From Eubacterium uniforme (lineage in GTDB: Bacteria > Bacillota > Clostridia > Lachnospirales > Lachnospiraceae): a DNA stretch of 64,000 bases. Below are positions 8,215 through 18,080 of the stretch, piece after piece; the first letter of the stretch is position 1, and the number at the start of each line of letters is the position of its first letter. The position numbers and the translations under genes were made by a program. The notes under the pieces are model-generated. The model made no database searches, was not told where the DNA came from, and saw only the letters and a list, made by a program, of their open reading frames with translations. The DNA lies in assembly GCF_900167115.1 (NCBI RefSeq), contig NZ_FUXZ01000005.1, positions 1 to 64,000 on the forward strand, read 5' to 3'.

Positions 8215-8715
8215 ATGGCAAAAGTAGGGATTGTGATGGGCTCTGATTCAGATATGCCTGTTATGAAGAAAGCGGCTGACATACTTACACAGTTAGGAAT
8301 CGATTTTGAAATGACTATCATTTCAGCACATAGAGAACCTGATGTTTTTTTTGAGTATGCTAAGACTGCTGAAGAAAAAGGATTTAAGGTAATTATCGCA
8401 GGAGCAGGTATGGCAGCACACCTTCCAGGTATGTGCGCAGCTATATTCCCAATGCCAGTAATAGGAATTCCAATGCATACAACATCTCTTGGAGGAAGGG
8501 ACTCATTATATTCAATAGTTCAGATGCCTTCAGGAATTCCAGTAGCAACAGTTGCAATTAATGGTGGTGCTAATGCAGGTATTCTTGCTGCTAAGATTTT
8601 AGCAACAAGTGATGATGCAATCTTAGCTAAACTTAAGGAGTACAAGGAAGACCTTAAGAACCAGGTAGTTGCAAAGGATGCACGTTTACAGGAAGTTGGA
8701 TACGAGAACTATTAA
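8215..8715 (+). CDS. purE: N5-carboxyaminoimidazole ribonucleotide mutase
   Basis: PurE rearranges N5-CAIR to CAIR in purine synthesis. The 166-residue length and motifs fit class I PurE: MGSDSDMPVM at the start (substrate phosphate binding), ISAHREPD with the catalytic His near residue 43, GAGMAAHLPG, and PVIGIPMHTTSLGGRDSLYS. Class I PurE needs PurK to make N5-CAIR, and purK is not in this window. It opens the purE-purM-purN-purD operon behind a near-consensus promoter, 39 bp ahead of purM. RBS AAAGGAG. Confidence 0.97.
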   Translation: MAKVGIVMGSDSDMPVMKKAADILTQLGIDFEMTIISAHREPDVFFEYAKTAEEKGFKVIIAGAGMAAHLPGMCAAIFPMPVIGIPMHTTSLGGRDSLYSIVQMPSGIPVATVAINGGANAGILAAKILATSDDAILAKLKEYKEDLKNQVVAKDARLQEVGYENY

Positions 8716-8754
8716 TTTTATATAAAAATATAATGAAACATATGGAGGAATAAT

Positions 8755-9780
8755 ATGGATTACAAGAAAGCCGGAGTTGATATCGAAGCGGGTTACAAGT
8801 CAGTTGAGCTTATGAAGGAGCACATTAAGACAACTAACAGACCAGAAGTATTGGGAGGAATCGGCGGATTCGCTGGAGCCTTTGATTTAAAGGCAATTAA
8901 GGATATGGAGGAACCTATTCTTCTTTCAGGTACTGATGGATGTGGTACAAAAGTTAAACTTGCATTCCTTATGGATAAGCACGATACAATTGGTATTGAT
9001 GCAGTTGCAATGTGTGTTAATGATATTGCATGTTCAGGTGGAGAACCATTATTCTTCCTTGACTATATTGCATGCGGTAAGAACTATCCAGAAAAGATAG
9101 CTGAAATCGTAAGCGGTGTTGCTAAGGGTTGTGTTCTTTCAGGTGCAGCACTTGTTGGTGGTGAAACAGCAGAGCATCCAGGTCTTATGCCAGAGGATGA
9201 ATATGATTTAGCTGGATTTGCTGTAGGTGTTGTTGATAAGAAAGATATGATTACAGGCGCAGATATTAAACCAGGTGATACTCTTATTGGTATTGCATCA
9301 AGTGGTGTACATAGCAATGGTTTCTCACTTGTAAGAAAAGTATTTGAGATGACAAAAGAGTCACTTGATAAATATTATGATGAACTTGGTACAACTCTTG
9401 GTGAAGCTTTAATAGCTCCAACAGTAATCTACGTAAAAGCACTTAAGTCTATTAAGGATGCAGGAGTTAAGGTTAAAGGCTGTAGCCATATTACAGGTGG
9501 TGGTTTCTATGAAAACATTCCTAGAATGCTTCCTGATGGAGTATGTGCTGAAGTTAAAAAAGATAGCTACGATGTTCCACCTATCTTTGATTTACTTGCA
9601 AAGACGGGTAACATTGATGAACATATGATGTATAATACATTCAACATGGGTCTTGGTATGATTGTTGCAGTTGACCCAGCAGATGTTGATAAGACTATGG
9701 CTGCAATTAAAGAAGCAGGAGAAAAATGTTTCGTTGTAGGTAGTGTTAAAGCAGGAGAAAAAGGAGTTACTTTATGCTAA
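8755..9780 (+). CDS. purM: phosphoribosylformylglycinamidine cyclo-ligase (AIR synthetase)
   Basis: PurM closes the imidazole ring of FGAM with ATP to give AIR. The 341 residues carry the signature opening [16 protein letters not shown], the ATP/substrate loop [10 protein letters not shown] near residue 62, [20 protein letters not shown] and GGETAEHPG, and the C-terminal [26 protein letters not shown]. It overlaps purN by 7 bp, which points to translational coupling between the two. Confidence 0.97.
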   Translation: MDYKKAGVDIEAGYKSVELMKEHIKTTNRPEVLGGIGGFAGAFDLKAIKDMEEPILLSGTDGCGTKVKLAFLMDKHDTIGIDAVAMCVNDIACSGGEPLFFLDYIACGKNYPEKIAEIVSGVAKGCVLSGAALVGGETAEHPGLMPEDEYDLAGFAVGVVDKKDMITGADIKPGDTLIGIASSGVHSNGFSLVRKVFEMTKESLDKYYDELGTTLGEALIAPTVIYVKALKSIKDAGVKVKGCSHITGGGFYENIPRMLPDGVCAEVKKDSYDVPPIFDLLAKTGNIDEHMMYNTFNMGLGMIVAVDPADVDKTMAAIKEAGEKCFVVGSVKAGEKGVTLC

Positions 9781-10397
9781 GAGTAGGTGTTTTAGTATCA
9801 GGTGGTGGTACTAATTTACAGGCTATAATGGATGCAATTGATAATGGTACAATAACAAATGCTAAAATTGAAGTTGTAATTAGTAATAATAAGAATGCAT
9901 TTGCTTTGGAAAGAGCCGAGAATAACCACATTCGTAACATGGCTGTTGTTCCAAAGGAATATGAAACAAGAGAAGAGTTTGAAAAGGCACTTCTTGAACA
10001 GTTAGATGTATTTAATCTTGATTTAATTGTTCTTGCAGGATTCTTGGTAGTTCTTCCAAAAGCACTTATAGAGAAGTATCCAGAAAAGATTATAAATATA
10101 CATCCATCACTTATTCCCTCATTTTGTGGAAAAGGATTTTATGGACTTAAAGTTCATGAAGCAGCATTAGAACGTGGCGTTAAGGTTACAGGTGCAACAG
10201 TTCACTTCGTAGACGATGGAACTGACACAGGTCCAATCATCTTCCAGCAGACAGTTAACGTATTAGAAGATGATACACCAGAAGTTTTGCAACGCAGAGT
10301 TATGGAAGAAGCAGAATGGAAAATATTACCAAAAGCAATCGACTATATTGCAAATGGCAAAATTGAAGTCGTAGATGGTAAGGTGAAAATTAAATAA
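9774..10397 (+). CDS. purN: phosphoribosylglycinamide formyltransferase
   Basis: PurN moves a formyl group from 10-formyl-tetrahydrofolate to GAR. The 207-residue protein starts [18 protein letters not shown] and holds the catalytic HPSLIPSF block, with the conserved His near residue 110, then [17 protein letters not shown] with the catalytic Asp. [15 protein letters not shown] is typical of Firmicute PurN. The start lies inside the end of purM, with a ribosome site (AAAAGGAG) within the purM coding region. Confidence 0.96.
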   Translation: MLRVGVLVSGGGTNLQAIMDAIDNGTITNAKIEVVISNNKNAFALERAENNHIRNMAVVPKEYETREEFEKALLEQLDVFNLDLIVLAGFLVVLPKALIEKYPEKIINIHPSLIPSFCGKGFYGLKVHEAALERGVKVTGATVHFVDDGTDTGPIIFQQTVNVLEDDTPEVLQRRVMEEAEWKILPKAIDYIANGKIEVVDGKVKIK

Positions 10398-10475
10398 TTA
10401 TATTTTATTTCATAAATATTTAGAATGATAGATATTTGAAAGCAATTAAATATCGTCACATCGAAAGGAAAAATA

Positions 10476-11756
10476 ATGAAAGTATTAATAGTTGGCGGTG
10501 GCGGAAGAGAACATGCCATTGCATATTCAGTATCAAAAAGTGAAAAGGTTAATGAAATATATGTTGCACCAGGCAATGCAGGAATTGCTAAGACTCCAAA
10601 AGTTGTAGAGTGCGCAAATATTGGCGTTATGGAATTTGAAAGACTCGTTTCATATGCTAAAGAAAAAGAAATAGATCTTACAATTATCGGTATGGATGAT
10701 CCACTTGTTGGTGGTATCGTAGATGAATTTGAAAAAGCTGGTCTTAGAGTATTTGGGCCAAGAAAGAATGCCGCAATACTTGAAGGCTCAAAGGCATTTT
10801 CAAAAGATCTTATGAAGAAATATAATATTCCTACAGCTGGTTATGAGAATTTTGATAACGCTGATGAGGCTATTAAATATTTAGAAACAGCTAAATTCCC
10901 TATCGTACTTAAGGCTGATGGACTTGCACTTGGTAAGGGTGTTCTTATTTGTAATACAAAGGAAGAAGCACTTGATGGTGTAAAGGAAATTATGCTTGAT
11001 AAGAAATTCGGCGATTCAGGTAACACAATGGTAATCGAAGAATTTATGACAGGTAGGGAAGTTTCAGTACTTTCATATGTTGATGGTAAAACAATTAAGA
11101 TTATGACTTCAGCTCAGGATCATAAGAGAGCTAAGGATAATGATGAAGGACTTAACACAGGTGGTATGGGTACATTTTCACCAAGTCCATTCTATACAGA
11201 TGAAGTTGATGAGTTCTGTAAGAAGTATATTTATCAGGCTACTGTTGATGCCATGAAGGCAGAAGGCAGAGAGTTTAAAGGTATTATCTTCTTTGGACTT
11301 ATGTTAACTAGTGATGGACCAAAGGTTCTTGAATATAATGCAAGATTCGGCGATCCAGAAGCTCAGGTTGTTCTTCCAAGAATGAAGAATGATATTATTG
11401 ATGTTATCGAAGCTTGTATCGATGGTACACTTGATAAGATTAATCTTGAATTTGAGGATAATGCAGCAGTTTGTGTTGTTCTTGCATCAGATGGTTACCC
11501 AGTAAGTTATGAAAAAGGCTTTGAAATCAAAGGTCTTGAAAACTTTGATGGTAAGGATGGGTACTATGTATTCCACGCAGCATCTAAGATGGATAATGGA
11601 AAAATCGTAACAAATGGTGGTAGAGTATTAGGCGTTACAGCTAAGGGTAATACTCTTCTTGAAGCTAGAGCAAATGCTTACGAAGCAACAAAGTGGATAG
11701 ACTTTGAAAATAAATACATGAGAAATGATATAGGTAAGGCTATTGAGGAGGCATAG
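10476..11756 (+). CDS. purD: phosphoribosylamine-glycine ligase (GAR synthetase)
   Basis: PurD joins glycine to phosphoribosylamine with ATP, the second step of purine synthesis. The 426-residue ATP-grasp protein opens VLIVGGGGREHAIA, has the ATP-grasp segment LKADGLALGKGV near residue 148, the hallmark HKRAKDNDEGLNTGGMG near 216, and the metal-binding EYNARFGDPEAQ near 290. RBS GAAAGGA. A gap of 78 bp separates it from purN without a terminator, so it is probably still in the operon; the next gene begins two bases after its stop. Confidence 0.97.
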   Translation: MKVLIVGGGGREHAIAYSVSKSEKVNEIYVAPGNAGIAKTPKVVECANIGVMEFERLVSYAKEKEIDLTIIGMDDPLVGGIVDEFEKAGLRVFGPRKNAAILEGSKAFSKDLMKKYNIPTAGYENFDNADEAIKYLETAKFPIVLKADGLALGKGVLICNTKEEALDGVKEIMLDKKFGDSGNTMVIEEFMTGREVSVLSYVDGKTIKIMTSAQDHKRAKDNDEGLNTGGMGTFSPSPFYTDEVDEFCKKYIYQATVDAMKAEGREFKGIIFFGLMLTSDGPKVLEYNARFGDPEAQVVLPRMKNDIIDVIEACIDGTLDKINLEFEDNAAVCVVLASDGYPVSYEKGFEIKGLENFDGKDGYYVFHAASKMDNGKIVTNGGRVLGVTAKGNTLLEARANAYEATKWIDFENKYMRNDIGKAIEEA

Positions 11757-11758
11757 GA

Positions 11759-13216
11759 ATGAAATTGTTAAAGAGATTGACATTGACTAGCCTAGCCACT
11801 GTGCTTATGATGGCTTCTTCAGTATTTGCTGATAGCAGTATTAAAGATGTTAAGATTACAGGTAAGACTACAGAGGGCGGTACAGTTGATGTTTATTTGA
11901 CTGAGGAGTATAAAGCAGATAGTAAGGAAATTAAGGCGGTTGCACCGGAGAATGTTAAAGAATTGGTGATTGAGCCTGAATTAAATGATGAGAATGCTAC
12001 ATATACCACAGACTGGACTAAGATGGATCCAGGTGAAAATACAAGTCGTATTTTTGTTAAAAGTTCAGTTGGTACAATTAAGTATACTGTTTATACAACT
12101 CTTTCAGATGATAAGTACAATGAATATGTTCAGCAGCATGATGAGGCTGACAGTACATTGGAAGTTATCGGGAAAAAGGGCGCAAAGTATTACGTTAAGA
12201 AGAGTTTAAAGGATATTGAATTACCATATGGTTTTAAGAGAAAAAAGATAAAGTATCATGATACAAAGGTTGTAGCTGCTTTTAGTGAAGCTAAGAACAT
12301 GACTCTTTTATATCTCTTAAACGAAAGTGGTGAAGGTGAGTTCTTTGTATATAACGAGACTAAGGATAGTTTTTCTAAACTTAAGGAAATTAAGGTAAAG
12401 AGCAGATTATATACTATCGCACATCCAGAAACAAGGGATAAGGGTCTTAAAAAATATGATAGAGAGTACATCAAAATTTGTGGAAACAGAGTTAAGGTAT
12501 GGGTTAAAAACGAAGAAGAAGGTTTATATCTTTTATACCTTATGAACTGGGATGGAGAGATTGGTCTCTATCAGTTTGATAGCAAGGAAAACGTATTCCA
12601 GAGATTTATCATAAATGAGTCTGCAGAAGCTACACTTGATACAGCGGATAAAACTATTGCAGAACAGGATAAGAAATACAATGCATTTGTTAAGAAATAT
12701 AATAAGGAAAATTCATTTAAGTGGAAAATCATTATTGGTCTTATTGTATTAATTGTAGTTCTTGGATTTGTTATCCTAAATTTAGGACTTAAGATTGCTT
12801 CATTTAGAAGAAAGCTTAAGGATGCTGAAGATAAGGCTATTAGAGCAACAAGTAAGAGAAGTAAGTACTATGTTGAAAAGCCAGGTATTAAAACAGTTGT
12901 TCCAAATCAGAAGGTTGAAAAGAAACCTAAGGAAGATGTGGATATGAAGAGCGTAACACCTATCGGTTATGATGATTTATCAATTGATATGACTGATGAT
13001 GTTAAAAAAGAATTTGAAGGAAAACCAAAGAGTGAAGATAAAAAGCCTTCAATATCTAACTGGGAGAACAGAGCTAGAGCAAGCAGACCAAGCGTTGAAC
13101 CTAGAAGAGAAATTCCAGTAAGAAGTGAAGGAAAAGCAGAGACTGCAGCGAAGAGTAGTCCAGTTGATGATGATGACGATGATGATGGATTTGAATTTAT
13201 CATGATTGATGATTAG
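11759..13216 (+). CDS. membrane-anchored extracytoplasmic protein coupled to purD, unknown function
   Basis: A 485-residue single-pass protein. Residues 1-24 form a signal peptide (LKRLTLTSLATVLMMASSVFA), about 25-320 lie outside, residues about 322-345 form the transmembrane helix (IIIGLIVLIVVLGFVILNLG), and about 140 residues lie inside. The inner tail starts with a charged helix, is rich in Lys, Glu and Pro, and ends with a run of seven Asp followed by GFEFIMIDD. The start is two bases after the purD stop and its ribosome site (GGAGG) lies in the end of purD, so its translation is tied to purine genes. I do not recognise a family. The acidic tail looks like a partner-binding segment, which is inference. 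A terminator follows at once. Confidence 0.75.
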   Translation: MKLLKRLTLTSLATVLMMASSVFADSSIKDVKITGKTTEGGTVDVYLTEEYKADSKEIKAVAPENVKELVIEPELNDENATYTTDWTKMDPGENTSRIFVKSSVGTIKYTVYTTLSDDKYNEYVQQHDEADSTLEVIGKKGAKYYVKKSLKDIELPYGFKRKKIKYHDTKVVAAFSEAKNMTLLYLLNESGEGEFFVYNETKDSFSKLKEIKVKSRLYTIAHPETRDKGLKKYDREYIKICGNRVKVWVKNEEEGLYLLYLMNWDGEIGLYQFDSKENVFQRFIINESAEATLDTADKTIAEQDKKYNAFVKKYNKENSFKWKIIIGLIVLIVVLGFVILNLGLKIASFRRKLKDAEDKAIRATSKRSKYYVEKPGIKTVVPNQKVEKKPKEDVDMKSVTPIGYDDLSIDMTDDVKKEFEGKPKSEDKKPSISNWENRARASRPSVEPRREIPVRSEGKAETAAKSSPVDDDDDDDGFEFIMIDD

Positions 13217-13246
13217 AAAAAAGGACAGTTCTAACTGTCCTTTTTT
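13217..13246 (+). terminator. end of the pur operon
   Basis: 14-bp stem AAAAAAGGACAGTT (13217-13230) with its complement (13233-13246) and a two-base tip, ending in T6; the A and T runs make it work in both directions. Confidence 0.93.
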
Positions 13247-13278
13247 GGCAATATATGGAAACTAATGGAGGTGGTAGT

Positions 13279-15771
13279 TTGATTAAGTATACAAAGCAGG
13301 CAGAGGCAGCAATTGAGATAGCGAAAAAGAAAGCAAAACAGCTTGGCGTTACTTATATTGGAACAGAGCATATTTTGGTGGGGCTTTTAGGCGTTGGAAG
13401 CGGTATTGCAAGTGCGCTTCTTGGAAAATACGGTGTAAATATAGAAAATGTTGTTAATATAGTTGATACCATAGTTAAAAAAGAAGGTGGAATTGCTCTT
13501 GAATTAGCAGGAAGCATGACACCTAAAGCTGAACAGGTACTTAAACTTGCACAGGCTAAGTCAACAGTTGCGGGTACAACTAGTACAGGAACAGAGCATA
13601 TTTTAATCGCACTTCTTGAGACTAAAGGTACTGTTGCTTATAGAATCTTAAAAAGTTTAAATGTAGACTTTGACAAAATGATTTCAGAACTTAACGCACT
13701 TTCTAATGGTATCGGAAAGCAAATAAATATGGCTTCAGATGAATCTAAAGAAGGAGCAGGTTTTAAACATGCCAACCTTTTAAATGATATGATGGGATTT
13801 AATGTATCATCTGCTGATGATACACCAACTCTTAACGAATATGGCAGGGACTTGACTTTAGAAGCAAGAAATAACAGACTTGATCCTGTTATTGGCAGAA
13901 GTTATGAGATGGAAAGAATTATTCAGATTTTAAGTAGAAGAACTAAGAATAATCCATGTCTTATTGGTGAGCCAGGTGTTGGTAAAACAGCTATAGTTGA
14001 AGGTCTTGCAATTGCAATTAGTAAGGGTGATGTTCCAGATTGCCTTTTAGGAAAACGAATTGTAATGCTTGATTTAACAAGTACTGTTGCTGGTTCAAAG
14101 TATAGAGGTGAGTTTGAGGAAAGACTTAAAAACATCATTAATGAAGTTACTAACAGTAAGGATGTTTTATTATTTATAGATGAAATTCATACATTAATTG
14201 GGGCAGGTAGTGCTGAAGGTTCACTTGATGCATCTAATATTTTAAAACCATCACTTGCAAGAGGTGAAGTTCAGGTTATTGGTGCAACAACTATTGGTGA
14301 ATACAGAAAGAGAATAGAAAAGGATCCTGCCTTAGAGAGAAGATTCCAGCCTGTTGAGGTTGATGAGCCTACAGAAGAAGAAACAGTTTTACTTCTTAAG
14401 GGTATTAGAAAGCAGTATGAAGAATTTCATAAGGTTAACATAACTGATGACGCGATTGAAGCAGCTGTATCATTATCAGCTAGATATATCAATGACAGAT
14501 TCCTTCCAGATAAGGCGATTGATGTTATTGATGAAGCATCTGCTAAGGTTAAGTTAAAGCCAATTACAATGCCTAAGGCGTTAGTAAATACATGTGAAAA
14601 AGTTGAAACTCTTAAGAAAGAAATTGCTGATATGTTAAAGCAGGGATATCTTGATGAGATTTCAAAGACTAAGAAGAAATTAGACAGAGCGCAGAAGAAA
14701 TATGATAAGTTAATTGATGAATGGGAGAATGACAAACTTAAATCTAGAGGCAGTGTTACAGAAGCGGAAATTTGTGATATTGTTTCTAAGTGGAGTAAGG
14801 TTCCTGTTTCAAAACTTGCAACAACAGAAAGTAAGAGACTCCTTAAATTAGAGGATGAATTACATAAGAGAGTTATTGGCCAGGAAGATGCAATTAAGGC
14901 AGTTTCAAAGGCTATAAGACGTGGAAGACTTGGAATAAAGGATCCAAAGAGACCTACAGGTTCATTCCTTTTCCTTGGCCCTACAGGTGTTGGTAAGACT
15001 GAACTTTCAAAGGCACTTGCTGAAAGTGTATTTGGTAGTGAGGATTCAATTATAAGAGTTGATATGTCAGAATTTATGGAAGGACATAGTGTTTCTAAGC
15101 TTGTTGGTTCGCCTCCAGGATACGTTGGATTTGATGAAGGTGGACAGTTATGCGAAAAGGTTAGAAGAAATCCATATTCTGTTGTTTTATTTGATGAAGT
15201 TGAAAAGGCACATCCTGATGTGTTTAATATCTTACTTCAGGTATTAGATGACGGTATATTAACTGATTCAAAGGGTAGAAAGGTTAGCTTTAAGAATACA
15301 GTTATCATAATGACAAGTAATGCAGGAGCTGCAAGAATTGTTGAACCTAAGACCCTTGGTTTTAATGCTGGTGAAGATGAGAAGCGTAATTATGAAACTA
15401 TGAAGAGTAATGTTATGGAAGAAGTTAACAGAATCTTTAAGCCTGAGTTTATTAACCGTATTGATGAAATTATAGTATTCCATCAGCTTACTAAGGATGA
15501 AGTTAAGGGTATTGTTAACATTATGCTTAAGAATGTTGCCAAGATTGTTGATGAACAGCTAGCAATTACACTTAAGTTCACACCTAAGTTAAAGGAATTT
15601 ATCTTAGAAAAAGGTTATGATAAGAAATTTGGTGCTCGTCCTATGAGAAGAGCAATTCAGACATATATTGAAGATGAAATTTCAGATGCAGCCTTAAAGG
15701 GTGAATTCTTAGAAGGTGATAGTATTACTTGCAGTATCGTTGACGGTAAGGTAACATTTGCTAAAAAATAA
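13279..15771 (+). CDS. clpC: Clp protease ATPase subunit ClpC
   Basis: A Hsp100 AAA+ unfoldase that feeds proteins to ClpP. Order: two Clp-N repeats (residues 1-150), AAA-1 with Walker [10 protein letters not shown] near 230, a middle region (about 410-480) that is coiled-coil-like, AAA-2 with GPTGVGKTE near 568, and the D2-small C-terminal domain. I chose TTG at 13279 as the start because GGAGG (13267-13271) is seven bases away and the protein then begins [14 protein letters not shown] as in other ClpC; an in-frame ATG at 13255 lacks a ribosome site and lies against the pur terminator. The usual ctsR-mcsA-mcsB partners are not in front of it, so heat control must come from elsewhere. Confidence 0.93.
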   Translation: MIKYTKQAEAAIEIAKKKAKQLGVTYIGTEHILVGLLGVGSGIASALLGKYGVNIENVVNIVDTIVKKEGGIALELAGSMTPKAEQVLKLAQAKSTVAGTTSTGTEHILIALLETKGTVAYRILKSLNVDFDKMISELNALSNGIGKQINMASDESKEGAGFKHANLLNDMMGFNVSSADDTPTLNEYGRDLTLEARNNRLDPVIGRSYEMERIIQILSRRTKNNPCLIGEPGVGKTAIVEGLAIAISKGDVPDCLLGKRIVMLDLTSTVAGSKYRGEFEERLKNIINEVTNSKDVLLFIDEIHTLIGAGSAEGSLDASNILKPSLARGEVQVIGATTIGEYRKRIEKDPALERRFQPVEVDEPTEEETVLLLKGIRKQYEEFHKVNITDDAIEAAVSLSARYINDRFLPDKAIDVIDEASAKVKLKPITMPKALVNTCEKVETLKKEIADMLKQGYLDEISKTKKKLDRAQKKYDKLIDEWENDKLKSRGSVTEAEICDIVSKWSKVPVSKLATTESKRLLKLEDELHKRVIGQEDAIKAVSKAIRRGRLGIKDPKRPTGSFLFLGPTGVGKTELSKALAESVFGSEDSIIRVDMSEFMEGHSVSKLVGSPPGYVGFDEGGQLCEKVRRNPYSVVLFDEVEKAHPDVFNILLQVLDDGILTDSKGRKVSFKNTVIIMTSNAGAARIVEPKTLGFNAGEDEKRNYETMKSNVMEEVNRIFKPEFINRIDEIIVFHQLTKDEVKGIVNIMLKNVAKIVDEQLAITLKFTPKLKEFILEKGYDKKFGARPMRRAIQTYIEDEISDAALKGEFLEGDSITCSIVDGKVTFAKK

Positions 15772-15886
15772 AATTATTTTCATAACAAATGCTATATGAA
15801 ATTAAAAATTTATATGTTATAATTTATCTAGGAGATTTTTCGTTTGACGATTAATTTTCAAAGAGTAGTTGGAGGTTATAAAAGAG

Positions 15887-16300
15887 ATGGCTATAGTTAA
15901 AGATTTATTACATAAAGAACAGGATGGTTCACTTAGTTTTGGTGATTACACACTTCCTGAAAAGAAGAAGTTAGCCGATTTTGAATGTAACGGAGCATTA
16001 TACAAAGTAAAAACTTATAAGGATATTACAAAGCTTGAAAGAGATGGTGAATTTGTATATGAATCAACACCAGGAAGCGCTGTAAATTCATTTAAAGTTG
16101 ATGGAGATTTAGTTTCATTCTTTGTAGAAGGTTTAGGTGATACACAGGTTACTGTTGGTGTTGAACCAGACAGTGAGTACAGTGTTTCAGTAGATGGTGA
16201 GGATCTTGGTGTTATTAAGACAAACTTAGGCGGAAAGCTTACAGTTGGTATAGAGATGGACAAGGACTCAAAGAAGGAAGTTAAAATTAAAAAGTGCTAA
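15887..16300 (+). CDS. small beta-rich protein of unknown function between clpC and radA
   Basis: A 137-residue protein starting MAIVKDLLHKEQDG. ATG 15887 is preferred over an in-frame TTG at 15869 because GGAGG at 15871-15875 would lie inside the latter. The sequence alternates short beta-like segments with acidic and glycine turns (SFGDYTLPEKKK, GDLVSFFVEGLGDTQVTVGV, GGKLTVGIEMD) and ends KKEVKIKKC with a C-terminal Cys. No signal peptide or helix bundle is seen, so it is probably cytosolic. A TATAAT at 15818-15823 suggests its own promoter. I do not recognise the family, and nothing ties it to ClpC function beyond its position. Confidence 0.7.
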   Translation: MAIVKDLLHKEQDGSLSFGDYTLPEKKKLADFECNGALYKVKTYKDITKLERDGEFVYESTPGSAVNSFKVDGDLVSFFVEGLGDTQVTVGVEPDSEYSVSVDGEDLGVIKTNLGGKLTVGIEMDKDSKKEVKIKKC

Positions 16301-16332
16301 TTGCACTACATTAGAAAAGTACATATAGTTTA

Positions 16333-16362
16333 AAACAGGTCCGAAAGCTCGGGCCTGTTTTA
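16333..16362 (+). terminator. terminator before radA
   Basis: AAACAGGTCCGA (16333-16344) pairs with CTCGGGCCTGTTT (16348-16360) with one bulge, ending in a T tract. It separates the small gene from radA by 17 bases. Confidence 0.8.
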
Positions 16363-16378
16363 TTAATATATTGGAGGA

Positions 16379-17770
16379 ATGATGGCAAAAGGTAGTAATA
16401 TAGTCTTTTTTTGTAATGAATGTGGATATGAAAGTAGAAAGTGGCTTGGACAGTGCCCTTCCTGTAAGGCTTGGAATACATTTGTTGAAGAAAAAGTTAA
16501 TACATCATCTAAATCTAAAATAGTATCGGGTATTTCAAAAAGTACAGTTACAACTCTTAAGGAAGTAACTAACGAGGATGGTGAAAGAATAAATACAGGA
16601 TTTGATGAACTTGATAGAGTTTTGGGCGGTGGAATTGTAGTTGGTTCGCTTACACTTGTTGGTGGTGATCCTGGTATTGGAAAGTCAACTCTCTTGCTTC
16701 AGGTATGCAGAAACTTAGCAAATGCAGGTCTTAGAGTATTATACATATCTGGTGAGGAATCGCTAAGACAAATTAAGATTAGAGCTGACAGACTTGGTGA
16801 AACTAATGATAATTTAAAGGTTTTATGTGATACAGATCTTTCAAATATTGAAAGTGTATTAAAGGATGAAAAGCCTGAATTTGTTATAATTGACTCTATT
16901 CAGACTATGTATAAGGAAGAAGTTGGCTCTGCACCAGGTAGTGTTGGTCAGGTACGAGAGTCTACCAATGTTTTAATGCAGCTTGCAAAGGGACTTAATA
17001 TTCCTATAGTAATTGTTGGTCATGTTACTAAGGAAGGTGTTGTTGCAGGCCCACGTGTACTTGAACACATGGTTGATACTGTGCTTTATTTTGAAGGTGA
17101 TAGACACGAAAGTTACAGAGTGCTTAGAAGTGTAAAGAATAGATTCGGTGCGACTAATGAAATAGGCGTGTTTGAAATGAGAAATGATGGTTTAAGAGAA
17201 GTCCTTAATCCATCAGCTTTTATGCTTGAAGGAAGACCAGTGGATGCAGCTGGAACAGTTGTAGCTTGTGCAATGGAAGGAACAAGACCACTTCTTGTTG
17301 AAGTTCAGGCATTAGTTTGTAATACTAATTTCTCTATGCCAAAGCGTACAGCAGCAGGTATGGATTATAATAGAGTTAATCTTTTGCTTGCAGTTTTAGA
17401 TAAAAGAGCAGGTTTATCAATATCTGATTGCGATGCATATGTAAATATAGCAGGAGGCATGAAGCTTAATGAACCAGGACTTGATTTAGCCGTGGCAATA
17501 AGTCTTGTTTCAAGTTTTAAGAATAAGCCCGTTGCAAGTGATACAATTGTATTTGGTGAGATTGGTCTTATAGGTGAGGTTAGAAGTGTAACACAGGATA
17601 AGGCAAGAATATTAGAGGCTAAAAAACTTGGATTTAACAGAGTAATCCTTCCTGAGATTTCATATAAGACTTTATGTAAGGACTGTAAGGATATTAATAA
17701 AGAATATGGTCTTACATTTATTCCAATAGGTAATGTTTCGGAGATTACAAGGTCAGATATATTTGCTTAA
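16379..17770 (+). CDS. radA: DNA repair protein RadA (Sms)
   Basis: RadA is a RecA-like, hexameric branch-migration helicase used in recombinational repair. The 463 residues show the N-terminal zinc finger (CNECGYESRKWLGQCPSC, residues about 12-29), Walker A GGDPGIGKST near 98, Walker B FVIIDSIQ, the RadA-specific KNRFG motif near 252, and a C-terminal Lon-like P domain (about 290-463). Two ATGs stand in tandem at 16379 and 16382; the second has the better distance from GGAGGA. It closes the clpC-radA group and ends at a bidirectional terminator shared with tRNA-Trp on the other strand. Confidence 0.96.
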   Translation: MMAKGSNIVFFCNECGYESRKWLGQCPSCKAWNTFVEEKVNTSSKSKIVSGISKSTVTTLKEVTNEDGERINTGFDELDRVLGGGIVVGSLTLVGGDPGIGKSTLLLQVCRNLANAGLRVLYISGEESLRQIKIRADRLGETNDNLKVLCDTDLSNIESVLKDEKPEFVIIDSIQTMYKEEVGSAPGSVGQVRESTNVLMQLAKGLNIPIVIVGHVTKEGVVAGPRVLEHMVDTVLYFEGDRHESYRVLRSVKNRFGATNEIGVFEMRNDGLREVLNPSAFMLEGRPVDAAGTVVACAMEGTRPLLVEVQALVCNTNFSMPKRTAAGMDYNRVNLLLAVLDKRAGLSISDCDAYVNIAGGMKLNEPGLDLAVAISLVSSFKNKPVASDTIVFGEIGLIGEVRSVTQDKARILEAKKLGFNRVILPEISYKTLCKDCKDINKEYGLTFIPIGNVSEITRSDIFA

Positions 17771-17787
17771 AAATAAAATAGACATAG

Positions 17788-17822
17788 AAAAAAGCATCTG
17801 CAAATTGCAGATGCTTTTTTTA
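17788..17822. terminator. bidirectional terminator for radA and tRNA-Trp
   Basis: AAAAAAGCATCTGCAA pairs with TTGCAGATGCTTTTTTT, with T runs at each 3' end depending on strand. It lies directly 3' of tRNA-Trp on the minus strand. Confidence 0.88.
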
Positions 17823-17823
17823 G

Positions 17824-17894
17824 CAGGGGCACTAGGAATCGAACCCAGCTCTGGAGTTTTGGAGACTCTTATTCTACCGATGAACTATGCCCCT
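17824..17894 (-). tRNA. trnW: tRNA-Trp (anticodon CCA)
   Basis: A 71-nt cloverleaf without encoded CCA. Acceptor arms are AGGGGCA and TGCCCCT with discriminator G, the D-arm is GTTC/GAAT with a G-T pair, the anticodon loop is CTCCAAA (anticodon CCA), and the T-arm is CTGGG-TTCGATT-CCTAG. One flaw is an A-C mismatch at the top of the anticodon stem (position 27-43). It matches the Bacillus tRNA-Trp pattern that I know well, so the identity is firm. An apparent ORF over this gene on the plus strand is spurious. Confidence 0.93.
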
Positions 17895-18051
17895 AAGTTG
17901 ACACCTAGATATTTATATCATAAAGCCACCATAAAGTCAAGGATAATTTGAATTTATTATTGTAATACTGTCGATAGTATGTTGACATAATATGATTGTA
18001 GTGTTAAAATATTTATAACAGTAATATGTTTTGCTGAAAAAATAATTATGG

Positions 18052-18080
18052 AAAGGAGTAGCGTTCACGCTAGAATTATT
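18052..18080 (+). promoter_or_regulatory. ribosome site of aqpZ separated from the start by a hairpin
   Basis: AAGGAG (18053-18058) lies 22 nt before ATG 18081, too far for normal use, but a small hairpin AGCG-TTCA-CGCT (18060-18071) sits between. Folding it out leaves about 10 nt, which would bring the site to a workable distance. An alternative start at 18048 has no ribosome site. Confidence 0.4.

Noticed and set aside
13255-13278. ATG start of clpC
   Set aside because: No ribosome site, next to the pur terminator; the TTG at 13279 has GGAGG at seven bases.
17733-17951. 72-residue ORF over tRNA-Trp
   Set aside because: It reads the complement of the tRNA (GALGIEPS-type protein known as a tRNA artefact) and has no ribosome site.
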